Shown: positions 8,324 to 18,037, counted from the stretch's first letter. The stretch: DNA of 64,000 nt from Bradyrhizobium guangdongense (GCF_004114975.1 NZ_CP030051.1:62001-126000); one strand, 5' to 3'. The notes: generated by a model from the letters alone, not told the origin. Translations and numbers: made by a program.

Positions 8324-9325
8324 ATGTCGGTGAAGAAAAAGCCCCTCGTCGTCGTGACGCGCAAGCTGCCGGACTCGATCGAGACCCGGATGCGCGAACT
8401 GTTCGACGCGCGCATCAATCTCGACGATACGCCGATGTCGGCCGAGCAGATCGCCGAAGCCGCGCGCACCGCCGACATCCTGGTTCCGACGGTCACCGAT
8501 CACATCAGTGCCGACATCGTCAACCAGCCCGACTGCAAGCTGCGCCTGATCGCGAATTTCGGTAACGGCGTCGACAATATCGACGTCGCAGCTGCGCATG
8601 CCCGCGGCATCACCGTTACCAACACGCCGAAGGTGCTGACCGAAGACACCGCCGACATGACCATGGCGCTGATCCTGGCCGTGCCGCGCCGAATGATCGA
8701 GGGCGCCTCGGTGCTGACCGAAGGAAAACCCTGGGCGGGCTGGTCGCCGACCTGGATGCTCGGTCACCGCATCGGAGGCAAGCGCCTCGGCATCATCGGC
8801 ATGGGCCGCATCGGCCAAGCGGTTGCGCGCCGCGCCCGCGCCTTCGGCCTGCAGATCCACTATCACAACCGCCGTCCCGTCGCGCCTGTCATCGCCGAAG
8901 AGCTCGGCGCGACTTATTGGGAAAGTCTCGACCAGATGCTGGCGCGGATGGACATCATCTCGGTGAACTGCCCGCACACGCCGGCGACCTTTCATCTGCT
9001 GTCGGCGCGGCGGCTGAAGCTGATCCGCAAGGACGCCTACATCGTCAACACCGCGCGCGGCGAGGTCACCGACGAGGACACGCTGATCAAGCTGATCGAA
9101 GGCGGCGAGATAGCCGGCGCCGGCCTCGACGTCTACGAGCACGAGCCCGCGGTCAATCCGAAGCTGGTGCGGCTTGCGAAGGCCGGCAAGGTGACCCTGA
9201 TGCCGCATATGGGCTCGGCCACGATCGAGGGCCGGGTCGAGATGGGGGAGAAGGTGATCATCAACATTCGCACCTTCCTCGACGCACACAAGCCGCCGGA
9301 CCGGGTGCTGCCGAGCATGCTGTAG
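8324..9325 (+). CDS. D-2-hydroxyacid dehydrogenase (glyoxylate/hydroxypyruvate reductase type)
   Basis: A 333-residue protein of the D-isomer-specific 2-hydroxyacid dehydrogenase family. The Rossmann NAD(P) motif is GIIGMGRIGQAVARRARAFG (about residues 157-176). Catalytic residues are visible as the Arg of NTARGEVTDEDTL, the Glu of YEHEP and the His of MPHMGSATIEGR. Length and the ANFGNGVDNIDV segment fit glyoxylate reductase (GyaR-like). The likely reaction is NAD(P)H reduction of glyoxylate or hydroxypyruvate to glycolate or glycerate, but substrate choice in this family cannot be read reliably from motifs. The start at 8324 follows AGGGCAGGAC, a good ribosome binding site. The convergent moeB-like gene ends 20 bases downstream. 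Confidence 0.88.
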   Translation: MSVKKKPLVVVTRKLPDSIETRMRELFDARINLDDTPMSAEQIAEAARTADILVPTVTDHISADIVNQPDCKLRLIANFGNGVDNIDVAAAHARGITVTNTPKVLTEDTADMTMALILAVPRRMIEGASVLTEGKPWAGWSPTWMLGHRIGGKRLGIIGMGRIGQAVARRARAFGLQIHYHNRRPVAPVIAEELGATYWESLDQMLARMDIISVNCPHTPATFHLLSARRLKLIRKDAYIVNTARGEVTDEDTLIKLIEGGEIAGAGLDVYEHEPAVNPKLVRLAKAGKVTLMPHMGSATIEGRVEMGEKVIINIRTFLDAHKPPDRVLPSML

Positions 9326-9345
9326 GTCGCAAAGACCTATCGCGC

Positions 9346-10149
9346 TCAGTCGCGATGAGCGCTGAGATCGGCGATCACGGGCCCATCGCCATTGAGCGGA
9401 TTGGCTGGATCGCGCCCATAGCGCAAGGTCTCGAAGCGCATTGCGCGCGCATCGATCATCAGCAGGCGGCCGACCAGGCCCTCACCGAAACCGACGATCT
9501 CGCGGATCGCCTCCAGCGCCATCATGGAGCCCATCACGCCGGCAAGCGCGCCCATGACGCCGGCCTCGGCGCAGGCCGGCACGGTGCCCGGCGGCGGCGC
9601 TTCCGGAAACAGGCACCGATAGGTCGGATTGAATTCGCCCTGTTCGTTGGTCTCGTGCGCGCGGATCGTCGTGAGCGAACCGTCGAAGGTGCCGAGCGCC
9701 GCCGTGATCAGCGGGCGCTTCGCGAAAAAGCAGGCATCCGAGACCAGATAGCGCGTCGAGAAATTGTCGGAACCATCGAGCACGAGATCGTAGTCGCCGA
9801 TCAGATCGAGCGCGTTGTCGGCATTGAGCCAGGTCGCGTGACCGACGAAACGGACATGCGGATTGAGCTCGGCGATCCGCTCGGCCGCGCTCTCGACCTT
9901 GTGCCGGCCGATGTCAGGAGTGGTGTGGATCACCTGGCGCTGCAGGTTGGACAGCGACACAACGTCGTCATCGACCACGCCGAGCGTGCCGACGCCGGCG
10001 GCGGCCAGATACATCAGCGCGGGCGCTCCGAGACCGCCGGCACCGATCACCAGCACGGAAGCCCGCTTCAGCGCGGCCTGACCGGGACCACCGACATCGC
10101 GCAGCACGATATGGCGGGCATAGCGTTCGAGTTCGTCCGGGCTCAGCAC
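9346..10149 (-). CDS. moeB: MoeB/ThiF-family adenylyltransferase, zinc site degenerate
   Basis: A 267-residue E1-like enzyme that would adenylate the C-terminal glycine of a small sulfur carrier (MoaD or ThiS). The nucleotide-binding loop is GAGGLGAPALMYLAAAGVG (residues about 35-53); the acceptor-loop motifs DGSDNFSTRYLVSDAC and RCLFPEAPPPGTVPACAEAG are present. Of the four structural zinc cysteines of E. coli MoeB (two CxxC pairs), the first pair reads PTYRC, keeping only one Cys, and the C-terminal pair is replaced (RDPANPLNGDG where MoeB has RDPxCPxC), so the metal site appears lost. It could equally serve thiamine synthesis (ThiF). It lies head to head with the pseudoprotease gene at 10241. 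Confidence 0.8.
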   Translation of the reverse strand: MLSPDELERYARHIVLRDVGGPGQAALKRASVLVIGAGGLGAPALMYLAAAGVGTLGVVDDDVVSLSNLQRQVIHTTPDIGRHKVESAAERIAELNPHVRFVGHATWLNADNALDLIGDYDLVLDGSDNFSTRYLVSDACFFAKRPLITAALGTFDGSLTTIRAHETNEQGEFNPTYRCLFPEAPPPGTVPACAEAGVMGALAGVMGSMMALEAIREIVGFGEGLVGRLLMIDARAMRFETLRYGRDPANPLNGDGPVIADLSAHRD

Positions 10150-10240
10150 CGTCTCTTACTCCTGAACCACCCCGAGATTGTTCGCGACCAACGAGATGTG
10201 CTTCAATGGCAGCGCGTTCAATGGGCTGGCTGGATTTGTC

Positions 10241-11602
10241 ATGAGATCGATGCTTGCGGCAACACTGATGTTGGCGTCTGCCACAGGCGCGAACGCCCAG
10301 ATGACGGCGCCGCAGGTCCCCGGCGCCAGGCCGAAGGTGGTCCAGACCGCCCCGATCAAGCCGCCCGCCGTGCAAACGCCGTCGGAAACGGCCGACGCGA
10401 TGGCGCAGGCCGAGCGGCTATCGCTGCAATCCGACCTCGCTTGGGTCGGTCAATATAACGGCGCCATCACCGGCGACGTCAGCTCGCGCATGGTCGACGC
10501 CATCAAGGAATACCAGAGAGCCAAGGGCGGCAAACCAACCGGTGTGCTCAATCCGCAGGAGCGCGCCGCCCTCGCCGAGACCGCACGGCGCAAGCAGGAC
10601 AGCGTCGGCTGGAAGATCGTGACCGAGATGACCAGCGGCGCGCGGCTCGGCATTCCCTCGAAGCTGGTGCCGCAACAGGCCACCGATGCCAACGGCTCGA
10701 AATGGACCTCACCGACCGGAACGGTGCAGGTGCTGCTCAGCCGCCGCAAGGAGGCGAACCCGACCACCGCAAAACTCGCGGACGCCGAGAAGAAGGAGCC
10801 AGCGGGGCGCAAGATCGACTACACCGTGGTGAAGCCCGACTTCTTCGTGCTTTCAGGGTTGCAGGGTCTGAAGAAGTTTTACGTGCGCGGCACCTCTAGA
10901 GGCGACGAAGTCCGCATCATGACCATTCTGTACGACCAGGCCATGGAGAACACGGTCGAGCCGGTCGTGATCGCGATGTCGAGCGCATTCAACGCGTTTC
11001 CGTCGGGGCCACAGGCCGGGCCGCCGCCGCGCAAGACTGTCGAATACGGCACCGGCATCGTCGTCAGCGACGACGGCGCGATCGTCACGGATCGTCTCGT
11101 CACCGACTCTTGCCTCGCCATCACCATCGGCGGCTACGGCAATGCCGATCGTCTCGCCGAGGACAAGGAGCACGATCTCGCGCTGCTGCACATCTATGGC
11201 GCACGCGGCCTGAAGCCGCTCAGCCTCGCGAGCGGCGTTGTGAAGACGAGTGTCGATATCGTCGGCATCGCCGATCCGCAGAGCCAGGGCGGCGCGGCAG
11301 GCGTGTCGAGCGTCAAGGGCGCGCTGGCGCCGGTGACGTCGAGCGATTCTGCGCTCTCGCCTCCGCCCGCGGTCGGCTTCTCCGGCAGCCCGGCCATGGA
11401 CGGCGACGGCAAATTCGCCGGCATCGCGCTGCTGAAATCGGCAATGGTTGCGGGCCCCACGACTTCGGTGCCGGCATCGCAAGCGGTGATGGTCTCGGCA
11501 GAAGCCGTGCGCGATTTCCTGAAGGCGAACGCGGTCGCTGCGAACGGCACGTCGACCGACGCGAAGGCCGCCGTCGTGCGTGTCATCTGCGTGCGGAAAT
11601 AG
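10241..11602 (+). CDS. Exported peptidoglycan-binding/trypsin-like protein lacking catalytic His
   Basis: A 453-residue exported protein. I chose the ATG at 10241 because it begins a clean signal peptide (MRSMLAATLMLASATGANA). Residues about 55-110 match a PG_binding_1 domain (QYNGAITGDVSSRMVDAIKEY, then GVLNPQERAAL). A trypsin-like fold follows from about residue 270: YGTGIVVSDDGAIVTDRLVT, then the Asp strand EHDLALLHI, and a serine loop GFSGSPAMDGDGKFAGIALL. In active HtrA-like enzymes the first segment would read 'TNxHVV'; here it is 'TDRLVT', so the catalytic His is absent while the Asp and a GxSGS loop persist. It is probably a non-proteolytic binder at the cell wall. An in-frame upstream start at 10178 is less likely. 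Confidence 0.75.
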   Translation: MRSMLAATLMLASATGANAQMTAPQVPGARPKVVQTAPIKPPAVQTPSETADAMAQAERLSLQSDLAWVGQYNGAITGDVSSRMVDAIKEYQRAKGGKPTGVLNPQERAALAETARRKQDSVGWKIVTEMTSGARLGIPSKLVPQQATDANGSKWTSPTGTVQVLLSRRKEANPTTAKLADAEKKEPAGRKIDYTVVKPDFFVLSGLQGLKKFYVRGTSRGDEVRIMTILYDQAMENTVEPVVIAMSSAFNAFPSGPQAGPPPRKTVEYGTGIVVSDDGAIVTDRLVTDSCLAITIGGYGNADRLAEDKEHDLALLHIYGARGLKPLSLASGVVKTSVDIVGIADPQSQGGAAGVSSVKGALAPVTSSDSALSPPPAVGFSGSPAMDGDGKFAGIALLKSAMVAGPTTSVPASQAVMVSAEAVRDFLKANAVAANGTSTDAKAAVVRVICVRK

Positions 11603-11609
11603 CTTTCGT

Positions 11610-11744
11610 GTCCCGGACGCGCAGCAACGCTTAGCGTTGCTGCGCAGAGCCGGGACCCAAGCATCCTCATGCGCCGTGTTGGTGGATTTCTGAGCCCCGG
11701 CTCAGCAGCCCACCGCTTCGCGCTGCGCTGCGTCCGGGGCATGA
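11610..11744. repeat. Palindromic intergenic repeat, CCCGGAC family
   Basis: The gap between the pseudoprotease and the convergent ggt gene carries GTCCCGGACGCGCAGCAACG..CGTTGCTGCGCAGAGCCGGGAC followed by an inverted version ending in GCGTCCGGGGCATG. A related arrangement is at 34067-34161 between two convergent genes, and a short one at 41519-41549. These are interspersed intergenic hairpins that may act as bidirectional terminators for convergent genes. Confidence 0.65.
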
Positions 11745-11747
11745 AGC

Positions 11748-13427
11748 CTAACTCAGCCTGAACCTGATCCCGCTCTTCGCAAGACCACCCGAAATTCCGA
11801 CCGGCGTGCCATCCGCCCGCCAGCAGGCGGCGCCCGTCATGGTGCCGTCGTCATGGAAGGCGATCCCGTTCATGCCGCCGGCGACCGTCGCGACCGGCTG
11901 CACCTTGTGGCCAAGCGCTGTGAGCTTTGTGCGGACGCTCTCGGGGATGGTCTGCTCGACCTCGAGCGCATTGCCTTCGGTCCAGACCCGCGGCGCCTCG
12001 ACGGCCTCCTGCAGACTCATGCCGTGATCGATCAGATTGAGCAGCGCCTGCATCGCGCTTGGGAAGATGCGTTTGCCTCCGGGCAGGCCCAGCGCGTAGC
12101 GCAGCTTGCCGTCGCGGAGCGCCATCATCGGCGACATCGAGGTCGTGACGCGCTTGCCCGGCGCCAGCGACAGCGCATGGCCCGGCCGCGGATCGAACAG
12201 GTTCATGTAATTGTTGGCGATGGCCCCGAGACCCGGGATCATGATCTTGGCGCCAAAGAGATTGTTGATGGTCTGGGTGGTCGCGACCACGTTGCCGAAA
12301 CTGTCTGCCGCCGTTAGATGCGTGGTATGCGCGCTTTCGAGCTGCGTCACCCCGGCGCCAAAGGCCTGCGCCCGCGCCGGATCGATCGTACGACGGCGCT
12401 CCTCGGCGTAAGCCTTCGAGGTCAGCTTCTCTACGGGCACGCCGACGTAATCGGGATCGCCGCTGGCGGCGGCACGATCGGCGAAGGCGATCTTCAGGAC
12501 TTCGGCGAGGTAATGGATGGTCTCTGACGTTCCGAAGCCGAGGGCGCCGATGTCGTAGCCTTCCAGGATGTTCAGCATCTGCGTGATATGCACGCCGGAA
12601 GCCGCCGGCGGCGGGGGACCGAAAATGGTCCAGCCGCGATAAGAGGCGCGGATCGGCAGCCGCTCGACGGTCCTGTAGTTGGCGAGATCGTTGCGGCGGA
12701 TGAAACCGCCTGATTTCTCCATGTAGTCGACGAGGATATCGCCGAGCGGCCCTCCGTAGAGGGCCGCCTCGCCATGATCGGCAATATAACGGAGCGTCTC
12801 GGCATATTCCGATTGCACCACGCGTTCGCCGACCTTGAGCGGCTCCCCATTGGGCAGATAGATCGCGGCGATCGGCTTGTCCTTGCGCATCTCGGCGGCG
12901 CACTCGCTGATGCATTCGTGCAGGTAAGGCGTGGCGGCATAGCCGCGCGCGGCGTGCTTGATCGCCGGCTGCATGACGTCGGCCAGCGACATGGTGCCGA
13001 ACCTTTGCAGCGTCTCGCACCAGGCTTTCAACGAGCCCGGCGTCGCAACCGCCTTCGGGCCGTTGAGGTTCTCGTTGCCGACGGTGTCGAACACGTCGTG
13101 CGCCGAGCCTGGCTTGGATGTGTAGGTGGTGTCACGCACCGAAGCAGGGACGGTGCTCTGGCCATCGATGACGCGGTGGCTGCCATCGGCGAGGCGGATA
13201 TGCGCCATGCCGCCGCCGATGATGCCGACCATCATCGGCTCGACCACCGTCAGCGTGAACAGCGTCGCGATCGCGGCATCGATGGCGTTGCCGCCGGCGG
13301 CCAGCATCTCGGCACCGGCGCTGGAGGCGAGCGGATGATTGCTGACCACCATGCCGCGGCTCGAGACCGCCGGCATCTTCTGACATTCGAAGCTGGTTGC
13401 CGTCCGTTCGCGCCAGTTGCCGCCCAT
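11748..13427 (-). CDS. ggt: Gamma-glutamyltransferase family protein
   Basis: A 559-residue N-terminal-nucleophile hydrolase precursor. The self-processing Thr is in SAHTTHLTAADSFGNVVATT, the site where the chain is cleaved into large and small subunits; the small subunit would begin at the Thr of THLTAAD. The early signature MVVSNHPLASSAGAEMLAAGG and the GGxRIFPSAMQ-type segment (GLPGGKRIFPSAMQALLN) are typical. The family cleaves the gamma-glutamyl bond of glutathione or transfers the glutamyl group. No convincing signal peptide is seen at the N terminus (MGGNWRERTATSFE), so a cytosolic location or another start is possible. It is divergent from the parA-like gene. Confidence 0.88.
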   Translation of the reverse strand: MGGNWRERTATSFECQKMPAVSSRGMVVSNHPLASSAGAEMLAAGGNAIDAAIATLFTLTVVEPMMVGIIGGGMAHIRLADGSHRVIDGQSTVPASVRDTTYTSKPGSAHDVFDTVGNENLNGPKAVATPGSLKAWCETLQRFGTMSLADVMQPAIKHAARGYAATPYLHECISECAAEMRKDKPIAAIYLPNGEPLKVGERVVQSEYAETLRYIADHGEAALYGGPLGDILVDYMEKSGGFIRRNDLANYRTVERLPIRASYRGWTIFGPPPPAASGVHITQMLNILEGYDIGALGFGTSETIHYLAEVLKIAFADRAAASGDPDYVGVPVEKLTSKAYAEERRRTIDPARAQAFGAGVTQLESAHTTHLTAADSFGNVVATTQTINNLFGAKIMIPGLGAIANNYMNLFDPRPGHALSLAPGKRVTTSMSPMMALRDGKLRYALGLPGGKRIFPSAMQALLNLIDHGMSLQEAVEAPRVWTEGNALEVEQTIPESVRTKLTALGHKVQPVATVAGGMNGIAFHDDGTMTGAACWRADGTPVGISGGLAKSGIRFRLS

Positions 13428-13671
13428 GCCGCTCGCCTTTCTTGTTCACTGCGGCAAGCACATCATACGCGCGAATACGGGTCCAGTATTGGTACGGATT
13501 AGCTGGCATTCCCGATTCTGCCATCATCGTCAGCGTTGATTCGGACATCCGCGGTCCCCTTTGGATCGGGCAAGGCACGTCCTGAGCGAGAAGAGCTCAG
13601 CATCAAGAAGCGATGCACGTTCGCGTGGCGTTACCCGTAAGACCCAAGCACTCCAAAGGATTGATCTTCCC

Positions 13672-14415
13672 ATGCACACGATCGTACTGGCCACCCAAAA
13701 GGGCGGCAGCGGCAAGAGCACGCTCGCCGTCGGCCTCGCGCTGGCTGCCAAGCAGGCCGGCTTCACCGTCCGCCTGATCGAGACCGACCCGCAGGGCACC
13801 CTCTCCAACTGGCAGCGCCGCCGCAACAACGACGATATCGTCGTCGAGCCGATCTATCACGCCGCCGATCTCGCGCCGCGGCTGAAGATGCTGGCCGACA
13901 GCGGCCTCCAGCTCGCGATCGTCGATACCGCGGCGGGCCTTTCCGCAGCGACCACCGCCGCGATCCGCTACTCGGACCTCTGCCTGATCCCGGCCCGCCC
14001 GAGCGTCGCCGACATCGAGGCGACCGTCTCAACGCTCAGCGTCGCGCGCGCCTGGAAGCGTCCCTACAGCTTCGTGCTGAACCAGACGCCGATCCGCGGC
14101 CAGCGCATCGACAATGCCGCGAGCGCGCTCGCCGAGGAAGCCGCGCTCGATCTCGCTGAAGTGCTCGCACGTCCGCTGATCGTGATGCGCAACGACCATC
14201 AGGACTCGCTCGCTTCGGGCCTCGCCGTCAGCGAATTCGCCCCGAACGGCAAGTCGACGGAAGAGATTCGCGGCCTCTGGCGCTGGATCGAGACCCGTCT
14301 CGAGCTCGAGGCCACGACCAATGTCCTGATCGATGAGGTGATGTCGGCGGCCGACGGGATGCTGCATGCGGCCAGCGAGCTCGCGGCGGACGAAACCACC
14401 ACTCTGGCGTCCTGA
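13672..14415 (+). CDS. Orphan ParA/MinD-family ATPase
   Basis: A 247-residue P-loop ATPase with the deviant Walker A of the ParA family (TQKGGSGKSTLAVGLALAAK, residues 6-25; signature Lys in KGGSGKST) and a Walker A' region IVDTAAGLSAATTAAIRYSD. I took the ATG at 13672, which gives the canonical MHTIVLATQKGG start; an upstream frame extension has no family similarity. ParA proteins form ATP-dependent dimers that position cargo such as plasmids, chemoreceptor clusters or carboxysomes on the nucleoid. No parB, parS-like repeat or chemotaxis gene is adjacent, so the cargo is unknown. A perfect 15-bp stem-loop follows the stop. Confidence 0.85.
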   Translation: MHTIVLATQKGGSGKSTLAVGLALAAKQAGFTVRLIETDPQGTLSNWQRRRNNDDIVVEPIYHAADLAPRLKMLADSGLQLAIVDTAAGLSAATTAAIRYSDLCLIPARPSVADIEATVSTLSVARAWKRPYSFVLNQTPIRGQRIDNAASALAEEAALDLAEVLARPLIVMRNDHQDSLASGLAVSEFAPNGKSTEEIRGLWRWIETRLELEATTNVLIDEVMSAADGMLHAASELAADETTTLAS

Positions 14416-14474
14416 GCGGGGCAATCGCTCGAGACCCAGCGGCTCTTCGCCGTCCGGTGAACGAGCCCAAGCGA

Positions 14475-14519
14475 CGAAGCAATCCGGCCACCAGCCCGGC
14501 CGGATTGCTTCGCTTCGCG
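14475..14519 (+). terminator. Perfect 15-bp stem-loop after the parA-like gene
   Basis: CGAAGCAATCCGGCC (14475-14489) and GGCCGGATTGCTTCG (14498-14512) pair perfectly around an 8-nt loop, followed by CTTCGCGTTTTG. The arms contain the 'CGAAGCAATCC' core shared with palindromic repeats at 56821-56935 and 57084-57161, so it is likely an interspersed repeat reused as a terminator. Confidence 0.6.
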
Positions 14520-14525
14520 TTTTGT

Positions 14526-14550
14526 CGAAAACAACCCCATGCACAGTAGA
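14526..14550. repeat. 25-bp exact repeat, copy 1
   Basis: The 20-mer core ACAACCCCATGCACAGTAGA, with five further identical bases before it, recurs exactly at 53586-53610. This copy lies just past the parA stem-loop in the gap before mutM; the other lies between ugpC and hsp20. It has no coding role here and does not fold on itself. Identity over 25 bp between sites 39 kb apart indicates a dispersed element. Confidence 0.7.
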
Positions 14551-14685
14551 ACCGCGGTCAGCCGAGTTGCCGCGGCGACGGCCCCCAGACGTCTTACTCG
14601 TCAGGCAAAACGGCTGTTCGCGAGCTAAGGTGCTCTATTGGTTGGTTCGTCCCAGAGATTCACAGTCTTCCGGCTGCGGTCCCTC

Positions 14686-15591
14686 TCACTTCTGACATTT
14701 CGGGCACCAGAACGTCGACCGTCCGTTCTGGACGAACCGCTTGATCGTGCCGCCGCAGCGCGGCGTGGTGCACTTCTCGCCTTCGCGGTCGTAGACCTTG
14801 AAGGAATGCTGGAAATAGCCGAGCTCGCCTGAGGTCTGGCGATGGTCGCGGAGTGACGAGCCGCCGGCCTTGATGGCATCGTTCAGCACGGTGTGGATCG
14901 CGCCGACCAGGCGCTTGGCGTGATCGGTCGGCTCGCCCCCGGCAACGCCCTTGCGTTGTCCGGCCTTCGTCGACAACGTCGCGGCGATGCGGCGCGGCGA
15001 CAGATGCGAGCGGTGCAGCGCTTCGCAGACATAGATGTTGCCGAGCCCTGCGACCACGCGCTGGTCGAGCAGCGCGGCCTTCAGGCTCGTCGCCTTCCCT
15101 GCGCAGGCGCGCGCCAGCATGGCGGCATCGAACTCGTTGCCGAGCGGTTCGGGGCCGAGGTCGCGCAGCAACGGCTCGTCTTCGAGCGCGTGGCGCGCAA
15201 TCACTTTCATGTAACCGAAGCGCCTGGGATCGTTGAAGACGATGTCGGCACCCGAAGACATCCGAAACAGCACATGGTCATGCGCGGAGTCCTTGCCCCT
15301 GGGATAGTGAAACTCGCCAGGCGCGGCCTCGTTGTCCGGCTTGATGACGCGAAACGAGCCCGACATGCCCAGATGCATCAACAGCACATCGCCGGAGGCG
15401 AGATCGGCCATGAGATATTTTGCACGGCGGCCGAGGCCCGTGACGATCTGCCCCTGGAGCCGGGCCACGAAGTCCGGCTGGAACGGAAAGCGCAAATCCG
15501 GCCTGCGAGCCTCCGCGACGACGATTTTGGCCCCCTCCATGACGGGCTGAAGGCCGCGGCGGACGGTCTCGACTTCGGGCAATTCAGGCAT
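14686..15591 (-). CDS. mutM: Formamidopyrimidine-DNA glycosylase, MutM/Fpg
   Basis: A 301-residue base-excision repair enzyme. The catalytic N-terminal proline and glutamate follow the initiator Met ([14 protein letters not shown]), the central helix-two-turn-helix residues are in [16 protein letters not shown], and the C terminus has an intact zinc finger (CTTPRCGG, then [10 protein letters not shown]). It removes 8-oxoguanine and ring-opened purines by beta,delta-elimination. The length is slightly above E. coli Fpg (269) owing to inserts around residues 80-110. Divergent from ubiE with 81 bases between starts, the common alphaproteobacterial arrangement. Confidence 0.96.
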   Translation of the reverse strand: MPELPEVETVRRGLQPVMEGAKIVVAEARRPDLRFPFQPDFVARLQGQIVTGLGRRAKYLMADLASGDVLLMHLGMSGSFRVIKPDNEAAPGEFHYPRGKDSAHDHVLFRMSSGADIVFNDPRRFGYMKVIARHALEDEPLLRDLGPEPLGNEFDAAMLARACAGKATSLKAALLDQRVVAGLGNIYVCEALHRSHLSPRRIAATLSTKAGQRKGVAGGEPTDHAKRLVGAIHTVLNDAIKAGGSSLRDHRQTSGELGYFQHSFKVYDREGEKCTTPRCGGTIKRFVQNGRSTFWCPKCQK

Positions 15592-15672
15592 GGTCAGGCA
15601 TTCACCTTATGAGGGCGGTGTGATAGCGCCATTGCGGCGGGCGGGCTATGGTCCGCCCAGTGGAGTAGAGTA

Positions 15673-16434
15673 ATGGATCGGCCGGGCGAAACCACGCATT
15701 TTGGCTTCAAAGACGTTCCCCTGGGGGACAAGCAGACGCTGGTGAACGATGTGTTTCACAGCGTGGCGTCGCGCTATGATCTGATGAACGACCTGATGTC
15801 CGGTGGACTGCACCGGATCTGGAAGGACATCATGATCAACGCGCTGGATCCGCCGCGAAGCGACCGGCCGTTCAAACTGCTCGACGTCGCCGGCGGCACC
15901 GGTGACATCTCGTTCCGCGCCGCCAAGGCGGCGGGTCCCGGCTTTCACGCCACCGTCTTCGACATCAATTCCGACATGCTGGCGGTGGGCCGCGAGCGTG
16001 CCGCCAAGCGCCACCTCGAGACCCAGGTCGATTTCGTCGAGGGCAATGCCGAAGCGCTCGCCTTCGCCGACCGCAGCTTCGACGCATATACGATCGCTTT
16101 CGGCATCCGCAACGTGCCGCAGATCGACAAGGCGCTGCGCGAGGCCTATCGGGTGCTGAAACCCGGCAGCCGTTTCCTGTGCCTTGAATTCTCGACCGTC
16201 GAGATGCCCGGGCTCGACAAGCTCTACGATTTGTTCTCGTTCAAGGTGATCCCGCCGCTCGGCCGCATGGTTACGGGCGATGCCGAATCCTACCAATATC
16301 TCGTCGAATCGATCCGCAGGTTTCCGAAGCCGAACGTGTTCGCCGACATGATCCGCGAGGCCGGCTTCTCCCGCGTCGGCTGGCAGACACTGACCGGCGG
16401 CATCGTCGCACTGCATTCGGGCTGGCGTTTGTGA
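15673..16434 (+). CDS. ubiE: Ubiquinone/menaquinone C-methyltransferase UbiE
   Basis: A 253-residue class I SAM methyltransferase of the UbiE/COQ5 family. SAM-binding motif I is [17 protein letters not shown] (about residues 67-83); further signatures are [19 protein letters not shown] near the N terminus and [20 protein letters not shown] around residue 140. It performs the C-methylation step of ubiquinone synthesis. The stop overlaps the GTG start of ubiB by four bases (GTGA), so the two are translationally coupled. It is divergent from mutM. Confidence 0.96.
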   Translation: MDRPGETTHFGFKDVPLGDKQTLVNDVFHSVASRYDLMNDLMSGGLHRIWKDIMINALDPPRSDRPFKLLDVAGGTGDISFRAAKAAGPGFHATVFDINSDMLAVGRERAAKRHLETQVDFVEGNAEALAFADRSFDAYTIAFGIRNVPQIDKALREAYRVLKPGSRFLCLEFSTVEMPGLDKLYDLFSFKVIPPLGRMVTGDAESYQYLVESIRRFPKPNVFADMIREAGFSRVGWQTLTGGIVALHSGWRL

Positions 16435-18005
16435 TTTCTGCCATCACCCACATTTCGCGCCTGATCCGCGCCGCGTTCGTGTTTGCGCGCGAGGGCGTGT
16501 TCGGCTCCGTCGATCCCAGCCTGGTGCCGCCGCCAGGACAGCTCGCGCTGAAGCTTGCGCGTCTGGTCGAACGCCGCGGCGCCAAGCACGGCCCGCGGAT
16601 CTCGCGCGCCCTGACGCGGATGGGCCCGGCCTATCTCAAGCTCGGGCAGTTCCTGGCCACACGCCCTGACGTCGTCGGCGTCGTCATGGCGCGCGATCTC
16701 GAAAGCCTGCAGGACCGGCTGCCGCCTTTCTCGCAGGCCGAAGCGGAGGCTGCGATCACCACGTCGCTGGAACGGCCGCTGACGGATGTGTTCGCCAGCT
16801 TCGGACCGCCGGTCGCGGCCGCCTCGATCGCGCAGGTGCATCGCGGCGAGGTCGAGCGCGACGGCATTCGCCGGGCCGTCGCGATCAAGGTGCTCAGGCC
16901 GAACGTGGCGGCGCGTTTCCGCCGCGACCTCTCCGATTTCTTCTACGTCGCGCACAAGGCCGAGACCTATTCGGCCGAGGCGCGGCGCCTGCGCCTGGTC
17001 GAGGTCATCAACACCATGTCGCGCTCCGTCGCGATGGAGATGGACCTGCGGCTCGAGGCCGCGGCGCTGTCGGAGATGGCGGAGAACACGCAGGACGACC
17101 CTGATTTTCGCGTGCCTGCCGTCGACTGGGACCGCACCACCCACAACGTGCTGACGATGGAGTGGATCGACGGCATCGCGCTGAACGACCACAAGCGCCT
17201 CGAAGAAGCGCAGGTCGACCTGCCCGATCTCGGCCGCAAGATCATCCAGAGCTTCCTGCGCCACGCGCTGCGCGACGGCTTCTTCCACGCCGACATGCAT
17301 CCGGGCAATCTGTTCCTCGATGACGCCGGCCGCCTCGTCGCGGTCGATTTCGGCATCATGGGCCGGCTCGGCATGAAGGAGCGGCGCTTCCTCGCCGAAA
17401 TCCTGCTCGGCTTCATCACGCGCGACTATCGCCGCGTCGCCGAGGTGCATTTCGAGGCGGGCTACGTACCTGCACATCATTCGGTGGAGAATTTCGCGCA
17501 GGCCATCCGCGCCATCGGCGAGCCGATCCACAACCGCACCGCCGAGGAGATCTCGATGGCGCGGCTGCTGACGCTGCTGCTCGAGGTCACCGGCCTGTTC
17601 GACATGACGACGCGGCCCGAGCTGATCCTGCTGCAGAAGACCATGGTGGTGGTCGAAGGCGTCGCGCGCGGCTTCGATCCCAGGCTCGACATCTGGAAGG
17701 TCGCCGACCCCGTCGTGCGCGAATGGATCGAGCGCAATCTCGGACCCATCGGCCGCGTGCAGGGCGCGCTCGCCGGCGGCGGCGAGCTCGCCAAGGTGCT
17801 GATGCGCCTGCCTGACATCGCCGAGCGCTCGGTTAAGGTGCTGGAGCAGCTCGAGACCATGACGCGGGAAGGCATCCGGCTGTCGCCGGAGAGCATCGCC
17901 GCGATGGGACGCAGCGAGGGCCGCAAGAACCGCTGGCGCACCGTGGCAGTCTGGATCATCGCCGTGACCTTCATCGGCATCCTGATCGCTGTCCGGAATC
18001 TCTGA
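16431..18005 (+). CDS. ubiB: UbiB, ABC1-family atypical kinase for ubiquinone synthesis
   Basis: A 524-residue ABC1/ADCK/UbiB protein starting at GTG 16431 within the ubiE stop. The family KxGQ motif is visible as [13 protein letters not shown]; the Ala-rich nucleotide loop is [14 protein letters not shown]; catalytic-loop residues are in [20 protein letters not shown] and the metal-binding [10 protein letters not shown]. The C terminus has hydrophobic helices ([18 protein letters not shown]) that anchor it in the inner membrane. It supports aerobic ubiquinone synthesis, probably as an ATPase that extracts or remodels lipid intermediates. It is followed by a 72-bp gap with two palindromes before coaBC. 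Confidence 0.96.
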   Translation: MISAITHISRLIRAAFVFAREGVFGSVDPSLVPPPGQLALKLARLVERRGAKHGPRISRALTRMGPAYLKLGQFLATRPDVVGVVMARDLESLQDRLPPFSQAEAEAAITTSLERPLTDVFASFGPPVAAASIAQVHRGEVERDGIRRAVAIKVLRPNVAARFRRDLSDFFYVAHKAETYSAEARRLRLVEVINTMSRSVAMEMDLRLEAAALSEMAENTQDDPDFRVPAVDWDRTTHNVLTMEWIDGIALNDHKRLEEAQVDLPDLGRKIIQSFLRHALRDGFFHADMHPGNLFLDDAGRLVAVDFGIMGRLGMKERRFLAEILLGFITRDYRRVAEVHFEAGYVPAHHSVENFAQAIRAIGEPIHNRTAEEISMARLLTLLLEVTGLFDMTTRPELILLQKTMVVVEGVARGFDPRLDIWKVADPVVREWIERNLGPIGRVQGALAGGGELAKVLMRLPDIAERSVKVLEQLETMTREGIRLSPESIAAMGRSEGRKNRWRTVAVWIIAVTFIGILIAVRNL

Positions 18006-18014
18006 TCTCCAAAA

Positions 18015-18037
18015 GCGTGATTGCATTGCAATCACGC
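18015..18037. promoter_or_regulatory. Perfect 23-bp palindrome upstream of RHH-coaBC (candidate operator 1)
   Basis: GCGTGATTGCA-T-TGCAATCACGC has 11-bp perfect arms around one base. Its inner half-sites TGATTGCA/TGCAATCA differ by one base from the TGATAGC half-sites of the neighbouring palindrome. It begins 10 bp after the ubiB stop and has no T-run, which argues against a plain terminator. Binding by the FitA-like N-terminal domain of the downstream protein is inferred. Confidence 0.6.

Noticed and set aside
18015..18037. Palindrome as a simple ubiB terminator
   Set aside because: No T tract follows, and its half-sites resemble the second palindrome, so an operator role is preferred. A termination role is not excluded.
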